Source of the DNA: Nocardioides sp. NBC_00368
Lineage (GTDB): Bacteria > Actinomycetota > Actinomycetes > Propionibacteriales > Nocardioidaceae
DNA length: 64,000 nt
Assembly (NCBI RefSeq): GCF_036090055.1
Contig: NZ_CP107970.1
Coordinates: forward strand, 5,167,001-5,231,000
Direction of reading: 5' to 3'
The notes under the pieces are model-generated. The model was given only the letters and a program-made list of their open reading frames with translations. It ran no database searches and had not been told where the DNA came from. The translations under genes and the position numbers were made by a program. Below are positions 43,760 through 52,638 of the stretch, piece after piece (position 1 is the stretch's first letter; every line of letters starts with the position of its first letter).

Positions 43760-45187
43760 TCAGTGACCGTTGGGCGGAAGGACGCTCTTGTTGTGGTTGC
43801 CCGGCACCGCGGCGAGCTCCTCGAGGAAGGTGTCGGCCCAATGCCGTACGTCCCGGGCGGCGACCTGCTTGCGCATCGCCCTCATCCGGCGGGTGAGCTC
43901 CTTCGGCTCGGCCTCGTAGGCCTCCAGCAGCGCGGCCTTCATCCCGTTGATGTCGTAGGGGTTCACCAGCCAGGCCTGGCGCAGCTCCTCGGCCGCGCCG
44001 GCGAACTCGGAGAGCACCAGGGCGCCGTCGTCCTCGTAGCGGCAGGCGACGTACTCCTTCGCGACCAGGTTCATGCCGTCGCGGTAGGGGGTGACGACCA
44101 TGATGTCGGCGGCACGGTAGAGCGCGGCCATCTCGGCCCGGGGGAGACTCGTGTGCAGGTAGGAGATGGCCGGGCGGCCGATGCGGCCGAGGTCGCCGTT
44201 GAGGCGGCCGACGAGGCGGTCGATGTCGTCGCGGAGCTTGCGGTACTGCTCGACGCGTTCGCGGGAGGGCACCGCGACCTGGACGAAGATCACGTCCTCG
44301 ACGTCGAGCTTGGTGTCGCGCAGCAGCTCGCCGAAGGCGCGCAGCCGGGCGTAGATGCCCTTGGTGTAGTCGAGCCGGTCGACGCCGAGCATGATCTTCT
44401 TCGGGTCGCCGAGCTGCTGGCGGATCTCCTTGGCGCGCTGGTTGACGCCCTCGTCGTGCGCCATCTCGTCGAAGCCGACGAAGTCGATCGAGATCGGGAA
44501 GGCGGCCGCGTGCACGGTGCGTCCGTCGGGGAGATAGACCAGGTCACGATGGGTCTTGTGGCCGACGCGCTGGCGCACCAGGCGGACGAAGTTCTGGGCG
44601 GCCTGGGGGAGCTGGAAGCCGACCAGGTCGGCACCGAGCAGCCCCTCGAGCAGCTGTCTTCGCCAGGGGACCTGCTGGAAGAGCTCGGCCGGCGGGAACG
44701 GGATGTGCAGGTAGAAGCCGATGCGCAGGTCGGGGCGGAGCTCGCGCAGCATCTGCGGGACCAGCTGGAGCTGGTAGTCCTGGACCCAGACGGTCGCCCC
44801 CTTGGCGGCCACCTCGGCGCACTTCTCGGCGAAGCGCTTGTTGACGCGCTGGTAGCCGTCCCACCACTCGCGGTGGAACTCCGGCTTGGCCACGACGTCG
44901 TGGTAGAGCGGCCACAGGGTGCCGTTGGAGAAGCCTTCGTAGTGCTCCTCGATGTCCTGGGCGGTCATCGTCATCGGCAGCAGGTGGAGCCCGTCGTCCT
45001 CGAACGGCTCGAGGTCCTCGTCGGTGCCGCCGGGCCACCCGATCCAGACGCCGTCGTTGGCTCGCAGGACCGGCTCGAGAGCGCTGACCAGACCTCCTGG
45101 CGAGCGGCGCCACGCCTTCGTGCCGTCCGGCATCTCCACTCGATCGACGGGGAGCCGATTGGCCACGATTACCAGGTCAGCCTGCAC
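43760..45187 (-). CDS. otsA: Alpha,alpha-trehalose-phosphate synthase (UDP-forming) OtsA
   Basis: A 475-residue GT20 enzyme that makes trehalose-6-phosphate from glucose-6-phosphate and a nucleotide-glucose. Signatures: LVIVANRLPVDR, WRRSPGGLVSALEP, GFYLHIPFPPAELF, LGVDRLDYTKGI and PYRDGMNLVAKEYVACR. The GTG at 45187 is chosen because the conserved ADLVIVANRLP begins two codons later, though its GGAG is only 2 bases away; no better start is available. OtsB lies 1 kb away on the other strand. Trehalose with ectoine indicates osmotic-stress capacity. Confidence 0.94.
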   Translation of the reverse strand: MQADLVIVANRLPVDRVEMPDGTKAWRRSPGGLVSALEPVLRANDGVWIGWPGGTDEDLEPFEDDGLHLLPMTMTAQDIEEHYEGFSNGTLWPLYHDVVAKPEFHREWWDGYQRVNKRFAEKCAEVAAKGATVWVQDYQLQLVPQMLRELRPDLRIGFYLHIPFPPAELFQQVPWRRQLLEGLLGADLVGFQLPQAAQNFVRLVRQRVGHKTHRDLVYLPDGRTVHAAAFPISIDFVGFDEMAHDEGVNQRAKEIRQQLGDPKKIMLGVDRLDYTKGIYARLRAFGELLRDTKLDVEDVIFVQVAVPSRERVEQYRKLRDDIDRLVGRLNGDLGRIGRPAISYLHTSLPRAEMAALYRAADIMVVTPYRDGMNLVAKEYVACRYEDDGALVLSEFAGAAEELRQAWLVNPYDINGMKAALLEAYEAEPKELTRRMRAMRKQVAARDVRHWADTFLEELAAVPGNHNKSVLPPNGH

Positions 45188-45358
45188 ATCTCCGACTGTA
45201 ATGGACCGGAGCCAGGTTCGGTGCGGTGCCGTTCCACTGGGTACTCTGCGGTCCCTCACAGGAATACCTGTCGAGTAACACGCCGGAGGGTGAACCACAG
45301 CGGTGTAGTTCGGCGCGTTAGTCTGTGGCCAGATGCAGACGACACCGGGGGACGAGGA

Positions 45359-45655
45359 ATGAGCGCTGTAAACGTGCAGGTCACAGGCCCAGGCGAGGAC
45401 CCCGCGAGCCTCAGCGAGCGCGACAAGCAGATCCTTGACTTCGAGCGCCAGTGGTGGAAGTACGCCGGTGCCAAGGAAGCTGCCGTGCGTGAGGCGTTCA
45501 ACATGTCCGCCACCCGCTACTACCAGGTGCTCAACGCGCTGATCGACAAGCCGGAGGCTCTGGAGGCCGACCCGCTCCTGGTACGCCGCCTGCGACGGCT
45601 CCGCGCTGCCCGGCAGCGTCAGCGCTCGGCGAGACGGCTCGGCTTCGAGGTCTGA
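45359..45655 (+). CDS. DUF3263 domain-containing protein
   Basis: A 98-residue basic protein with a helix-turn-helix-like core (SERDKQILDFERQWWKYAGA, then REAFNMSATRYYQVLNALID) matching actinobacterial DUF3263. It is probably a small DNA-binding protein; no function is established. ATG 45359 has GGGGGA upstream. Stop and next start abut (TGAATG), so it is cotranscribed with the LytR_C gene. Divergent from otsA across 171 bp. Confidence 0.85.
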   Translation: MSAVNVQVTGPGEDPASLSERDKQILDFERQWWKYAGAKEAAVREAFNMSATRYYQVLNALIDKPEALEADPLLVRRLRRLRAARQRQRSARRLGFEV

Positions 45656-46153
45656 ATGACCGGCAGCGTACGTCGTTCGAAAGGGGAGCGTGGCGTCGCG
45701 CTCCCGACACCCGTCATCGCGCTCAGCGTGGTGGCCGTCGTCGTCGCGGTGATCGTCTTCTGGGTCACCGGCGGCGACGGAGACGGCCGGGGCGAGAAGA
45801 TCGCCCAGACCGGTGGCAGCCCTTCGGCCTCGGCATCCGCCTCGCCGAAGGCGGCCAAGGCGGAACCGTCGCCCGTCGACCGTGCCAAGGTCAGCGTCGA
45901 GGTCTACAACCAGTCCAACGTCGCCGGCCTTGCCAGCGATGTCGCGGCGAAGGCGACCACGGTCGGCTGGAACGTCGTCGGCGAGGACAACTGGATGGGC
46001 TCCGTCCCGGAGAACACCGTCTACTACCCGAGCGGGATGAAGCGCGAGGGCCAGCAGCTGGCCGACGACCTCGGCATCAAACGGACCCATCTGTCGGTGG
46101 AGGGCTCGATGAAGGGTGACCGGCTGACGGTCATCCTGACCGGCGCTCTCTGA
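45656..46153 (+). CDS. LytR C-terminal (LytR_C/CpsA-Psr-tail) domain protein
   Basis: 165 residues: a basic cytoplasmic N-terminus, one membrane helix (about 15-38, VIALSVVAVVVAVIVFWVTG), a Ser/Ala-rich linker and a LytR_C domain (VSVEVYNQSNVAGLASDVA to the end). Such stand-alone domains occur with DUF3263 proteins in actinobacteria and are thought to act at the cell envelope. It begins immediately at the DUF3263 stop. Confidence 0.85.
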   Translation: MTGSVRRSKGERGVALPTPVIALSVVAVVVAVIVFWVTGGDGDGRGEKIAQTGGSPSASASASPKAAKAEPSPVDRAKVSVEVYNQSNVAGLASDVAAKATTVGWNVVGEDNWMGSVPENTVYYPSGMKREGQQLADDLGIKRTHLSVEGSMKGDRLTVILTGAL

Positions 46154-46245
46154 GGGGTTCCGGCCGTTCTCGACGGTGTGTGATCTGTCGCACGACCCCG
46201 TATTCCCGGTCGGCTCGGAGGTCGTTGCCGTGTCACAGTTGAGGC

Positions 46246-47100
46246 ATGGCCGAACTCCAGCCTGATGGCACAGCAGGAGAGCAGAAGTACGCCGCGATCG
46301 CGGCTGCCGCCGCCGAGACCCTCGTCGGCCTCGACTTCGACGGCACGCTCTCGCCGATCGTCGAGGACCCCGCCTCGGCCCGGATCCATCCGGACGCGGC
46401 CTCGGCCCTGATCGCGCTCGCGGCCCGGGTGAAGGCGGTCGCCATCGTCACCGGCCGCCCGGCCGGACAGGTCGTCGAGCTGGGCGGGCTGGCGGCGATC
46501 GCCGACGCGCTCGCGGAGCTCGGCAAGGAGCTGTATGTCTTCGGGCAGTACGGCAACGAGCGCTGGAGCGGCTCGGACCGGGTCGTCGTCGGCCCGCCGC
46601 CGCCCGAGGGGCTGGGTGCCTTCGAGGCGGCGCTCCCGGCGGTGCTCGCCGCGCACGGGGCGCAGGACGCCTACATCGAGGAGAAGGGTCTCGCCGTCGG
46701 CGTCCACACCCGCCGGTTCCCCGACCCCGACGCTCTCACCGCGCGCCTGCTTCCGCCGCTGACCGAGCTGGCTGCCGAGCACGGACTGATGATCGAGCCC
46801 GGCAAGCAGGTCATCGAGGTACGCGCCCCCGGCATGCACAAGGGTCACGCCATCGAGACGCTGATCTCGGTGGTCGAGCCGGGCGCGATCCTGTTCGGCG
46901 GTGACGACCTGGGTGACATCGAGGCGTTCGAGGCCGTCAAGGCGTGGGGAAAGACCACCGGGTCTCCGACGCTGCTCGTCTACTCCCACGCCGGGCCCGA
47001 CCGTGGCCCGCTCGCGGGGCTGGCCGATCTCGAGGTCGCCGGGCCGGAGGGCGTGCTCGGGCTGTTGCGTGGGCTGGCGACCGACGCGGCGGCCCTGTAA
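46246..47100 (+). CDS. otsB: Trehalose-phosphatase OtsB
   Basis: A 284-residue HAD-superfamily phosphatase that converts trehalose-6-phosphate to trehalose. Motif I is VGLDFDGTLSPIVEDP (nucleophile Asp 30 area), motif II IVTGRPAG, and motif IV FGGDDLGDIEAF. ATG 46246 begins MAELQPDG. It is separated from otsA by two genes on the plus strand. Its TAA lies in the outer arm of the inverted repeats that follow. Confidence 0.93.
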   Translation: MAELQPDGTAGEQKYAAIAAAAAETLVGLDFDGTLSPIVEDPASARIHPDAASALIALAARVKAVAIVTGRPAGQVVELGGLAAIADALAELGKELYVFGQYGNERWSGSDRVVVGPPPPEGLGAFEAALPAVLAAHGAQDAYIEEKGLAVGVHTRRFPDPDALTARLLPPLTELAAEHGLMIEPGKQVIEVRAPGMHKGHAIETLISVVEPGAILFGGDDLGDIEAFEAVKAWGKTTGSPTLLVYSHAGPDRGPLAGLADLEVAGPEGVLGLLRGLATDAAAL

Positions 47101-47166
47101 CACGTCGTTCGGAGCACTATCCGGTCGTTCTGAACGACCGGATAGTGGGTGTAACAGCGTGTTACA
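47095..47166. terminator. Perfect 15-bp hairpin after otsB flanked by TGTAACA repeats
   Basis: CACTATCCGGTCGTT (47115-47129) pairs perfectly with 47133-47147 across a 3-base loop. Outside it, CTGTAACACG (47095-47104, containing the otsB stop) is inverted as CGTGTTACAG (47158-47167), and TGTAACA-GCG-TGTTACA forms a small hairpin at 47150-47166. The large hairpin is a likely terminator; the TGTAACA motifs could be an operator. Confidence 0.65.
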
Positions 47167-47226
47167 GCTCGCGCCGTCCGCTGACAGCGAACACGATAAC
47201 CGGAGGGAACATCCGGTTGCTCCCGG

Positions 47227-47251
47227 AAGTTGAGCCAGTATCACTCAACTT
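47227..47251 (+). promoter_or_regulatory. HspR-type HAIR operator upstream of lon
   Basis: AAGTTGAG-N9-CTCAACTT is a perfect 8-bp dyad containing TTGAG-N9-CTCAA, the core of the HAIR element (CTTGAGT-N7-ACTCAAG) recognised by HspR. It lies 15 bp upstream of the lon ATG and just before the AGGAGG. HspR control of lon is known in Streptomyces. Confidence 0.8.
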
Positions 47252-47266
47252 TCTAGGAGGGTCCGC

Positions 47267-49591
47267 ATGGACAAGCTTCCTGTGCTGTTCGTCTCGGACG
47301 CCGTGGTCCTGCCGGGGATGGTCGTGCCCATCGAGCTCGACGAGGCCGCGCAGGCTGCCGTCGATGCCGCCCGAGCCGGCTCGGAGAGCCGGCTGCTGGT
47401 GGCGCCGCGGCTGGGGGACCGGTATGCGACGTACGGCGCTGTCGCCACGATCGAGCGCGTCGGCCGCTTCCGGGGCGGTGAGCCCGCAGCGGTGCTGAGG
47501 GCCGTCGGCCGCGCGAAGATCGGCTCCGGCGTGACCGGACCCGGCGCGGCGCTGTGGGTCGAGGTCGAGCCCGCCACCGAGACGACGACGGAGCACGCGA
47601 AGGAGCTGGCCGAGGAGTACAAGCGGCTGGTCGTCGCGGTGCTGCAGCGCCGTGAGGCCTGGCCGGTCATCGACCAGGTCAACCGGCTCATCGAGCCGTC
47701 CGAGATCGCCGACACCGCCGGCTATGCGCCCTACCTCGACGACGAGGCCAAGCGCGAGCTGCTCGAGACGCCGGACGTCGAGGAGCGGCTCGAGAAGGTG
47801 ATCGCCTGGGCCAAGGACCACATCGCCGAGTCCGAGGTCAGCGACAAGATCGCCGAGGATGTCCGCGAGGGCATGGAGAAGACGCAGCGGGAGTTCCTGC
47901 TGCGCCAGCAGCTCGCCGCGATCCGCAAGGAGCTCGGCGAGGGCGAGCCCGAGGGCTCCGACGACTACCGGGCCCGGGTCGAGGCCGCCGACCTCCCCGA
48001 GACCGTACGCGAGGCCGCGCTGCGCGAGGTCGACAAGCTCGAGCGTGGTTCCGAGCAGAACCCCGAGACCGCGTGGATCCGCACCTGGCTCGACACCGTC
48101 CTGGAGCTGCCGTGGGGCGTGGTCACCGAGGACTCCACCGACGTGACCGCCGCTCGTGAGGTGCTCGACGCCGACCACCACGGCCTCGAGGAGGTCAAGG
48201 ACCGGATCGTCGAATACCTGGCGGTCAGGGCCCGGCGGGCCGAGCGTGGTCTGCAGGTCATCGGTGGCCGTGGGTCGGGTGCCGTGGTGCTGCTGGCCGG
48301 TCCTCCGGGAGTCGGCAAGACCTCGCTCGGTGAGTCGGTCGCCCGCTCGCTCGGACGGAAGTTCGTCCGGGTCGCGCTGGGCGGTGTGCGCGACGAGGCC
48401 GAGATCCGCGGTCACCGGCGCACCTACGTCGGCGCGCTGCCCGGCCGCATCGTGCGGGCCGTCAAGGAGGCCGGCTCCATGAACCCGGTCGTGCTACTCG
48501 ACGAGGTCGACAAGGTCGGCTCCGACTACCGCGGTGACCCGGCCGCGGCCCTGCTCGAGGTGCTCGACCCGGCGCAGAACCACACCTTCCGCGACCACTA
48601 CCTCGAGCTCGACCTGGACCTCTCCGACGTGCTCTTCATCGCCACGGCCAACGTCGTGGAGCAGATCCCGAGCGCGCTGCTGGACCGGATGGAGCTGGTC
48701 ACGATCGACGGCTACACCGAGGACGACAAGGTCGCCATCGCCCGCGACTTCCTGCTGCCCCGGCAGCTCGAGCGTGCCGCGGTGACCGCCGAGGAGGTCA
48801 CGGTCGCCGACGAGGCGCTGCGTGAGCTGGCCGCGAACTACACCCGCGAGGCGGGCGTACGCCAGCTCGAGCGGCTCATCGCCAAGGCGCTGCGCAAGGC
48901 GGCGACGAAGCTGGCCACCGGCGCGGAGCACGTCGAGGTCGACCTGGACAACCTCAAGGACCTCGTCGGACGGCCCCGGTTCACGCCGGAGTCGGCGGAG
49001 CGTACGTCGGTCCCGGGTGTCGCCACCGGACTGGCCGTCACGGGACTCGGTGGGGACGTGCTCTTCATCGAGGCGTCGGCGTCCGACGGGCAGACCGGGC
49101 TGAACATCACCGGTCAGCTCGGCGAGGTGATGAAGGAGTCCGCGCAGATCGCGCTCTCGTTCGTGCGCTCGCACGCGGCCGAGCTGGGCGTCGACCCGGC
49201 CGTGCTCGACCGCTCGCTGCACGTCCACGTGCCGGCAGGTGCGGTGCCCAAGGACGGGCCGAGCGCCGGCATCACCATGGTCACCGCGCTGACCTCCCTC
49301 GCGACCGGTCGCCCGGTGCGCAGCGAGGTCGGCATGACCGGTGAGGTCTCCCTCTCCGGCCGGGTGCTGCCCATCGGTGGCCTCAAGCAGAAGCTGCTCG
49401 CCGCCCAGCGGGCCGGTCTGACCGAGGTCTTCGTGCCCCAGCGCAACGAGCCCGACCTGGACGAGGTGCCCGACGACGTGAAGCAGGCGCTGAAGATCAA
49501 CCTGGTGAGCGATGTCAGGGATGTCGTACGCGGCGCCCTGGCGCCCGCCGGGGGAGAGGCCACGACGCAGAGCACGGTGGCCGCTGCCTGA
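47267..49591 (+). CDS. lon: ATP-dependent Lon protease
   Basis: 774 residues: an N-terminal substrate-binding LON domain (1-200), helical region, AAA+ ATPase with Walker A GPPGVGKTS (345-352) and Walker B VVLLDEVDKVG, and the C-terminal serine/lysine peptidase with PKDGPSAGIT (S666) and GGLKQKLLAA (K709). It degrades misfolded and regulatory proteins in the cytoplasm. AGGAGG precedes ATG 47267. The HAIR element upstream points to HspR-controlled heat induction. A 16-bp hairpin terminator follows. Confidence 0.96.
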   Translation: MDKLPVLFVSDAVVLPGMVVPIELDEAAQAAVDAARAGSESRLLVAPRLGDRYATYGAVATIERVGRFRGGEPAAVLRAVGRAKIGSGVTGPGAALWVEVEPATETTTEHAKELAEEYKRLVVAVLQRREAWPVIDQVNRLIEPSEIADTAGYAPYLDDEAKRELLETPDVEERLEKVIAWAKDHIAESEVSDKIAEDVREGMEKTQREFLLRQQLAAIRKELGEGEPEGSDDYRARVEAADLPETVREAALREVDKLERGSEQNPETAWIRTWLDTVLELPWGVVTEDSTDVTAAREVLDADHHGLEEVKDRIVEYLAVRARRAERGLQVIGGRGSGAVVLLAGPPGVGKTSLGESVARSLGRKFVRVALGGVRDEAEIRGHRRTYVGALPGRIVRAVKEAGSMNPVVLLDEVDKVGSDYRGDPAAALLEVLDPAQNHTFRDHYLELDLDLSDVLFIATANVVEQIPSALLDRMELVTIDGYTEDDKVAIARDFLLPRQLERAAVTAEEVTVADEALRELAANYTREAGVRQLERLIAKALRKAATKLATGAEHVEVDLDNLKDLVGRPRFTPESAERTSVPGVATGLAVTGLGGDVLFIEASASDGQTGLNITGQLGEVMKESAQIALSFVRSHAAELGVDPAVLDRSLHVHVPAGAVPKDGPSAGITMVTALTSLATGRPVRSEVGMTGEVSLSGRVLPIGGLKQKLLAAQRAGLTEVFVPQRNEPDLDEVPDDVKQALKINLVSDVRDVVRGALAPAGGEATTQSTVAAA

Positions 49592-49607
49592 CCGGATCGT
49601 TCCGGAT

Positions 49608-49644
49608 GCTGCCCGCTTGATGCCTCGTGCATCGAGCGGGCAGC
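49608..49644 (+). terminator. 16-bp hairpin terminator after lon
   Basis: GCTGCCCGCTTGATGC (49608-49623) pairs with GCATCGAGCGGGCAGC (49629-49644), with one T-G pair and a 5-base loop, 17 bp after the lon stop. Confidence 0.75.
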
Positions 49645-49659
49645 TCGCACACTGGAGGC

Positions 49660-50211
49660 ATGAGCAATCGTGCCCTCCTCGTCATCGACATCCAGGAATC
49701 CTTCCGCCAGCTCGGGAAGTGGGAGCAGACCCTGTACCCCGACATCGCCGAGCGCGCCGACCGGCTGGTGAGCCTCGCGCGAGCGGCCGGCGACCTGGTC
49801 GTGTGGGTGCTGCACACCGAGCCCGGCAGCGGCGGCGCCTTCGACCCGGCCTCGGGTCACGTGCGCTACCTCGACGGGCTCAGCGGCCCGCAGGACGGCG
49901 ACGTCGAGGTGCGCAAGACCTCGCACAACGCCTTCACCACGACCAACCTCCAGCAGGTGCTGACCGAGCACGGCGTCACCGAGCTCGTGGTCTGCGGGAT
50001 CCGCGCCGAGCAGTGTGTCGAGACCACCGCAAGGATCGGCTCCGACCTCGGCTACCGGGTCACCTACGTGGCCGACGCCGTCACCACGGAGCCGCTGGGC
50101 GGGCTGTCGGCCGCGGAGATCGTGGAGCGTACGAAGCTCGTGCTCAGCGGCCGGTTCGCCGAGATCGCGACCATCGCCGAGCTGGAGGCTGTGGCAGCAT
50201 CTGCCGCGTGA
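49660..50211 (+). CDS. Isochorismatase-like cysteine hydrolase
   Basis: A 183-residue member of the isochorismatase/nicotinamidase superfamily with the Asp-Lys-Cys triad: LLVIDIQESF (Asp), VRKTSHNAF (Lys) and CGIRAEQCVETTAR (nucleophile Cys). The substrate is unknown. ATG 49660 follows CTGGAGGC closely. The stop overlaps the start of a GlxA-type regulator by 4 bases, so the hydrolase is probably part of the pathway that the regulator senses. Confidence 0.88.
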   Translation: MSNRALLVIDIQESFRQLGKWEQTLYPDIAERADRLVSLARAAGDLVVWVLHTEPGSGGAFDPASGHVRYLDGLSGPQDGDVEVRKTSHNAFTTTNLQQVLTEHGVTELVVCGIRAEQCVETTARIGSDLGYRVTYVADAVTTEPLGGLSAAEIVERTKLVLSGRFAEIATIAELEAVAASAA

Positions 50212-51119
50212 GCAAGGTCGTGTTCGTGCTGCTGCCCGGCGTACATCTGCTCGATCTCGCCGGGCCGGCCCAGGCGTTCCACACCGCCGGCGGCCTGGGT
50301 CATCCCTACGACCTCGTCTATGTGGCGGGCGCCGATCAGGGAGAGGTGCTCTCGGCCCAAGGACTGCCGTTGGCGGCGACGGCCGAGTGGCCCGACCTCG
50401 ACCCTGGCGACCTGCTGCTCGTGCCGGGGTGGAAGGCGGCGTACGACCTCGTCGCCGGCCCCCGGCTCACGCCCGAGACCGCCGAGCGGCTGCGTGGTCA
50501 TCATGCGGCCGGGGGTGAGGTGGCGAGCGTGTGCGCGGGTGCCGACGCCCTCGGCCAGGCGGGTCTCCTCGACGGGCGTCTGTGCACCACCCATCACGAT
50601 CTCCAGGATGCGCTCGCGAGGCGCTACCCGAAGGCCCGGGTGGTGCGCGACGTACTGTTCACCAGCGATGACCGGATCGTGACGTCGGCCGGTATCGCCA
50701 GCGGCATCGACCTGAGCCTGCACCTGCTCGCGATGCGCCACGGACCGGCGCTGGCGGCGCGGGTCGCCCGCGACATGGTCGTCTACGCGCGGCGCAACGG
50801 CGACCAGCCGCAGGAGAGCGTCCTGCTGCGCCACCGCAACCATCTCGACGACACCGTCCACCATGTGCAGGACGTCATCGACGCCCGGTTCGCCGAGCCG
50901 CTTCCGCTCTCCGGTCTGGCCGAGGGCGCGGGTGTCAGCGAGCGCACCCTGACCCGCGCCTTCGTACGCGCGACCGGTCTCACCCCGCTCCGCTACCAGC
51001 AGGCGCTCCGCCGCGAGCGTGCCGACCACCTGCTCGCCGCCGGCACCACCATGGAGTCGGCCGCCCGGGCGGTGGGCTTCGACGACGCCCGGATGCTGCG
51101 CCGCCTCCGCGCTCGCTGA
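50208..51119 (+). CDS. GlxA-type AraC regulator with truncated C-terminus
   Basis: 303 residues: a DJ-1/PfpI-like sensor domain (1-180; SVCAGADALGQAGLLDGR around the elbow) and an AraC DNA-binding domain whose first helix-turn-helix is complete (LPLSGLAEGAGVSERTLTRA). The second ends abruptly at GFDDARMLRRLRAR, without the usual FxRxxGxxPxxYR tail of about 15-25 residues. DNA binding may be weakened. It starts at a GTG overlapping the hydrolase stop. Second protein of this type in the window (compare 20184-21167). Confidence 0.8.
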   Translation: MSKVVFVLLPGVHLLDLAGPAQAFHTAGGLGHPYDLVYVAGADQGEVLSAQGLPLAATAEWPDLDPGDLLLVPGWKAAYDLVAGPRLTPETAERLRGHHAAGGEVASVCAGADALGQAGLLDGRLCTTHHDLQDALARRYPKARVVRDVLFTSDDRIVTSAGIASGIDLSLHLLAMRHGPALAARVARDMVVYARRNGDQPQESVLLRHRNHLDDTVHHVQDVIDARFAEPLPLSGLAEGAGVSERTLTRAFVRATGLTPLRYQQALRRERADHLLAAGTTMESAARAVGFDDARMLRRLRAR

Positions 51120-51208
51120 GCCGCCCATGTCCAGATAGCGGACAGTTGGTCCGCGGAGTGGAACCCGGGTGTGTGGGGCGCCGGATACCTGCCGTACGAT
51201 CGCTACTG

Positions 51209-51343
51209 CTCATCGAGAGGGACTGAGGGAACGGCCCAGTGAAGTCCCGGCAACCGACCGCGAGCCTCCTCCCGACCACGGGCAGGGCGCGGAGCAGGTG
51301 CTAATTCCGGCCCGGCGCGAGAGACGTGATCGGGGAAGATGAG
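51209..51343 (+). promoter_or_regulatory. SAM riboswitch (S-box, SAM-I type) upstream of thrC
   Basis: The conserved core is visible in order: CATCGAGAGGGACTGAGGGA, ACGGCCCAGTGAAG, TCCCGGCAACC (51245-51255) and GGTGCTAATTCC (51297-51308). P1 can form from CTCATC (51209-51214) and GATGAG (51338-51343). The 3' strand of P1 overlaps the start of the thrC Shine-Dalgarno GAGGAGGAGG (51341-51350), so ligand binding could block translation directly. Confidence 0.85.
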
Positions 51344-51356
51344 GAGGAGGTTTCTC

Positions 51357-52628
51357 ATGAGCGCTGCGACCACGGAGACGAAGGGCCTGCGCGAGGGTGC
51401 TTTCGGCAACGCCTCGGCGCTGTCGTGCCGGGAGTGTGGCAACCAGATCGACCTCGGTCCGCACTACGCCTGTCCGGAGTGTTTCGGGCCACTGGAGGTG
51501 GCCTATGACTTCCCGGCCGTGACCCGCGAGGAGATCGAGGCCGGACCCCGCAACATCTGGCGCTACAAGGCGCTGCTGCCGGTGCCCGACGACATCGAGC
51601 AGAGCCCCAACACCGAGCCCGGCTTCACCCGGCTCCTGGACGCGAAGAACCTCGCCAAGGAGCTCGGCGTCGAGAAGATCTGGGTGAAGGACGACTCGAC
51701 CAACCCGACCAACTCGTTCAAGGACCGCGTGGTCGCCTGCGCGCTCAGCGCCGCCCGCGAGCTCGACGCCAAGGTCTTCGCCTGCCCCTCGACCGGCAAC
51801 CTGGCCAACGCGGTCGCCGCCGCCGGCGCCCGTGCTGGGATCCCCACCGCGGTCTTCATCCCCAGCAACCTCGAGCAGCCCAAGCAGGTCAACTCCGCCG
51901 TCTTCACCGACAACCTGATCGCCGTCGACGGCAACTACGACGACGTCAACAAGCTCGCCCAGGAGATCGCCGCGGAGGAGGACGGCTGGGCGTTCGTGAA
52001 CGTCAACGTACGTCCCTTCTACGCCGAGGGCTCCAAGACCCTCGGCTTCGAGATCGCCGAGCAGCTCGGCTGGCGCCTGCCCGACCAGATCGTCATCCCG
52101 GTGGCTTCCGGATCCCAGCTGACCAAGGTCGACAAGGCCTTCAAGGAGCTGATCAAGCTCGGTCTGGTCGAGGAGAAGCCCTACCGGATCTTCGGTGCCC
52201 AGGCGACCGGCTGCAACCCGGTCGCGACCGCGTTCAAGGCCGGCGTCGACGCCATCCGCCCGGTCAAGCCCGACACCATCGCCAAGTCGCTGGCGATCGG
52301 CAACCCGGCGGACGGCATCTACGTCCTCGACGCCACCCGGTCCTCCGGCGGCGCCGTCGAGGAGGTCACCGACGACGAGATCCGCGCCGCGATCGTGCTC
52401 CTGGCCCGCACCGAGGGCATCTTCACCGAGACCGCCGGCGGCACCACTCTCGCGGTCACCAAGAAGCTCGTCGAGACCGGCGCCCTGGACCCGAGCCTGG
52501 AGACGGTGATCATCAACACCGGCCACGGCCTCAAGACCCTCGACGCGGTCAGCGGCATCGTCGGCCCGCGCGCCACCATCGCCCCCAACTACGACTCCTT
52601 CGAGGAGGCTGGGCTCTCCCAGGCGTAG
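51357..52628 (+). CDS. thrC: Threonine synthase
   Basis: A 423-residue PLP enzyme converting O-phosphohomoserine to threonine. It has an N-terminal zinc-ribbon-like segment (LSCRECGNQIDLGPHYACPE), the PLP lysine motif NPTNSFKDRVV, the phosphate loop CPSTGNLANAVAAAGA and VASGSQLTKVDKAF. ATG 51357 lies 6 bases after GAGGAGGAGG; ATG 51339 lies inside the riboswitch P1 and is rejected. Control by a SAM riboswitch is the notable feature. A palindromic repeat element follows the stop codon. Confidence 0.93.
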   Translation: MSAATTETKGLREGAFGNASALSCRECGNQIDLGPHYACPECFGPLEVAYDFPAVTREEIEAGPRNIWRYKALLPVPDDIEQSPNTEPGFTRLLDAKNLAKELGVEKIWVKDDSTNPTNSFKDRVVACALSAARELDAKVFACPSTGNLANAVAAAGARAGIPTAVFIPSNLEQPKQVNSAVFTDNLIAVDGNYDDVNKLAQEIAAEEDGWAFVNVNVRPFYAEGSKTLGFEIAEQLGWRLPDQIVIPVASGSQLTKVDKAFKELIKLGLVEEKPYRIFGAQATGCNPVATAFKAGVDAIRPVKPDTIAKSLAIGNPADGIYVLDATRSSGGAVEEVTDDEIRAAIVLLARTEGIFTETAGGTTLAVTKKLVETGALDPSLETVIINTGHGLKTLDAVSGIVGPRATIAPNYDSFEEAGLSQA

Positions 52629-52638
52629 GTCCGTGGAT

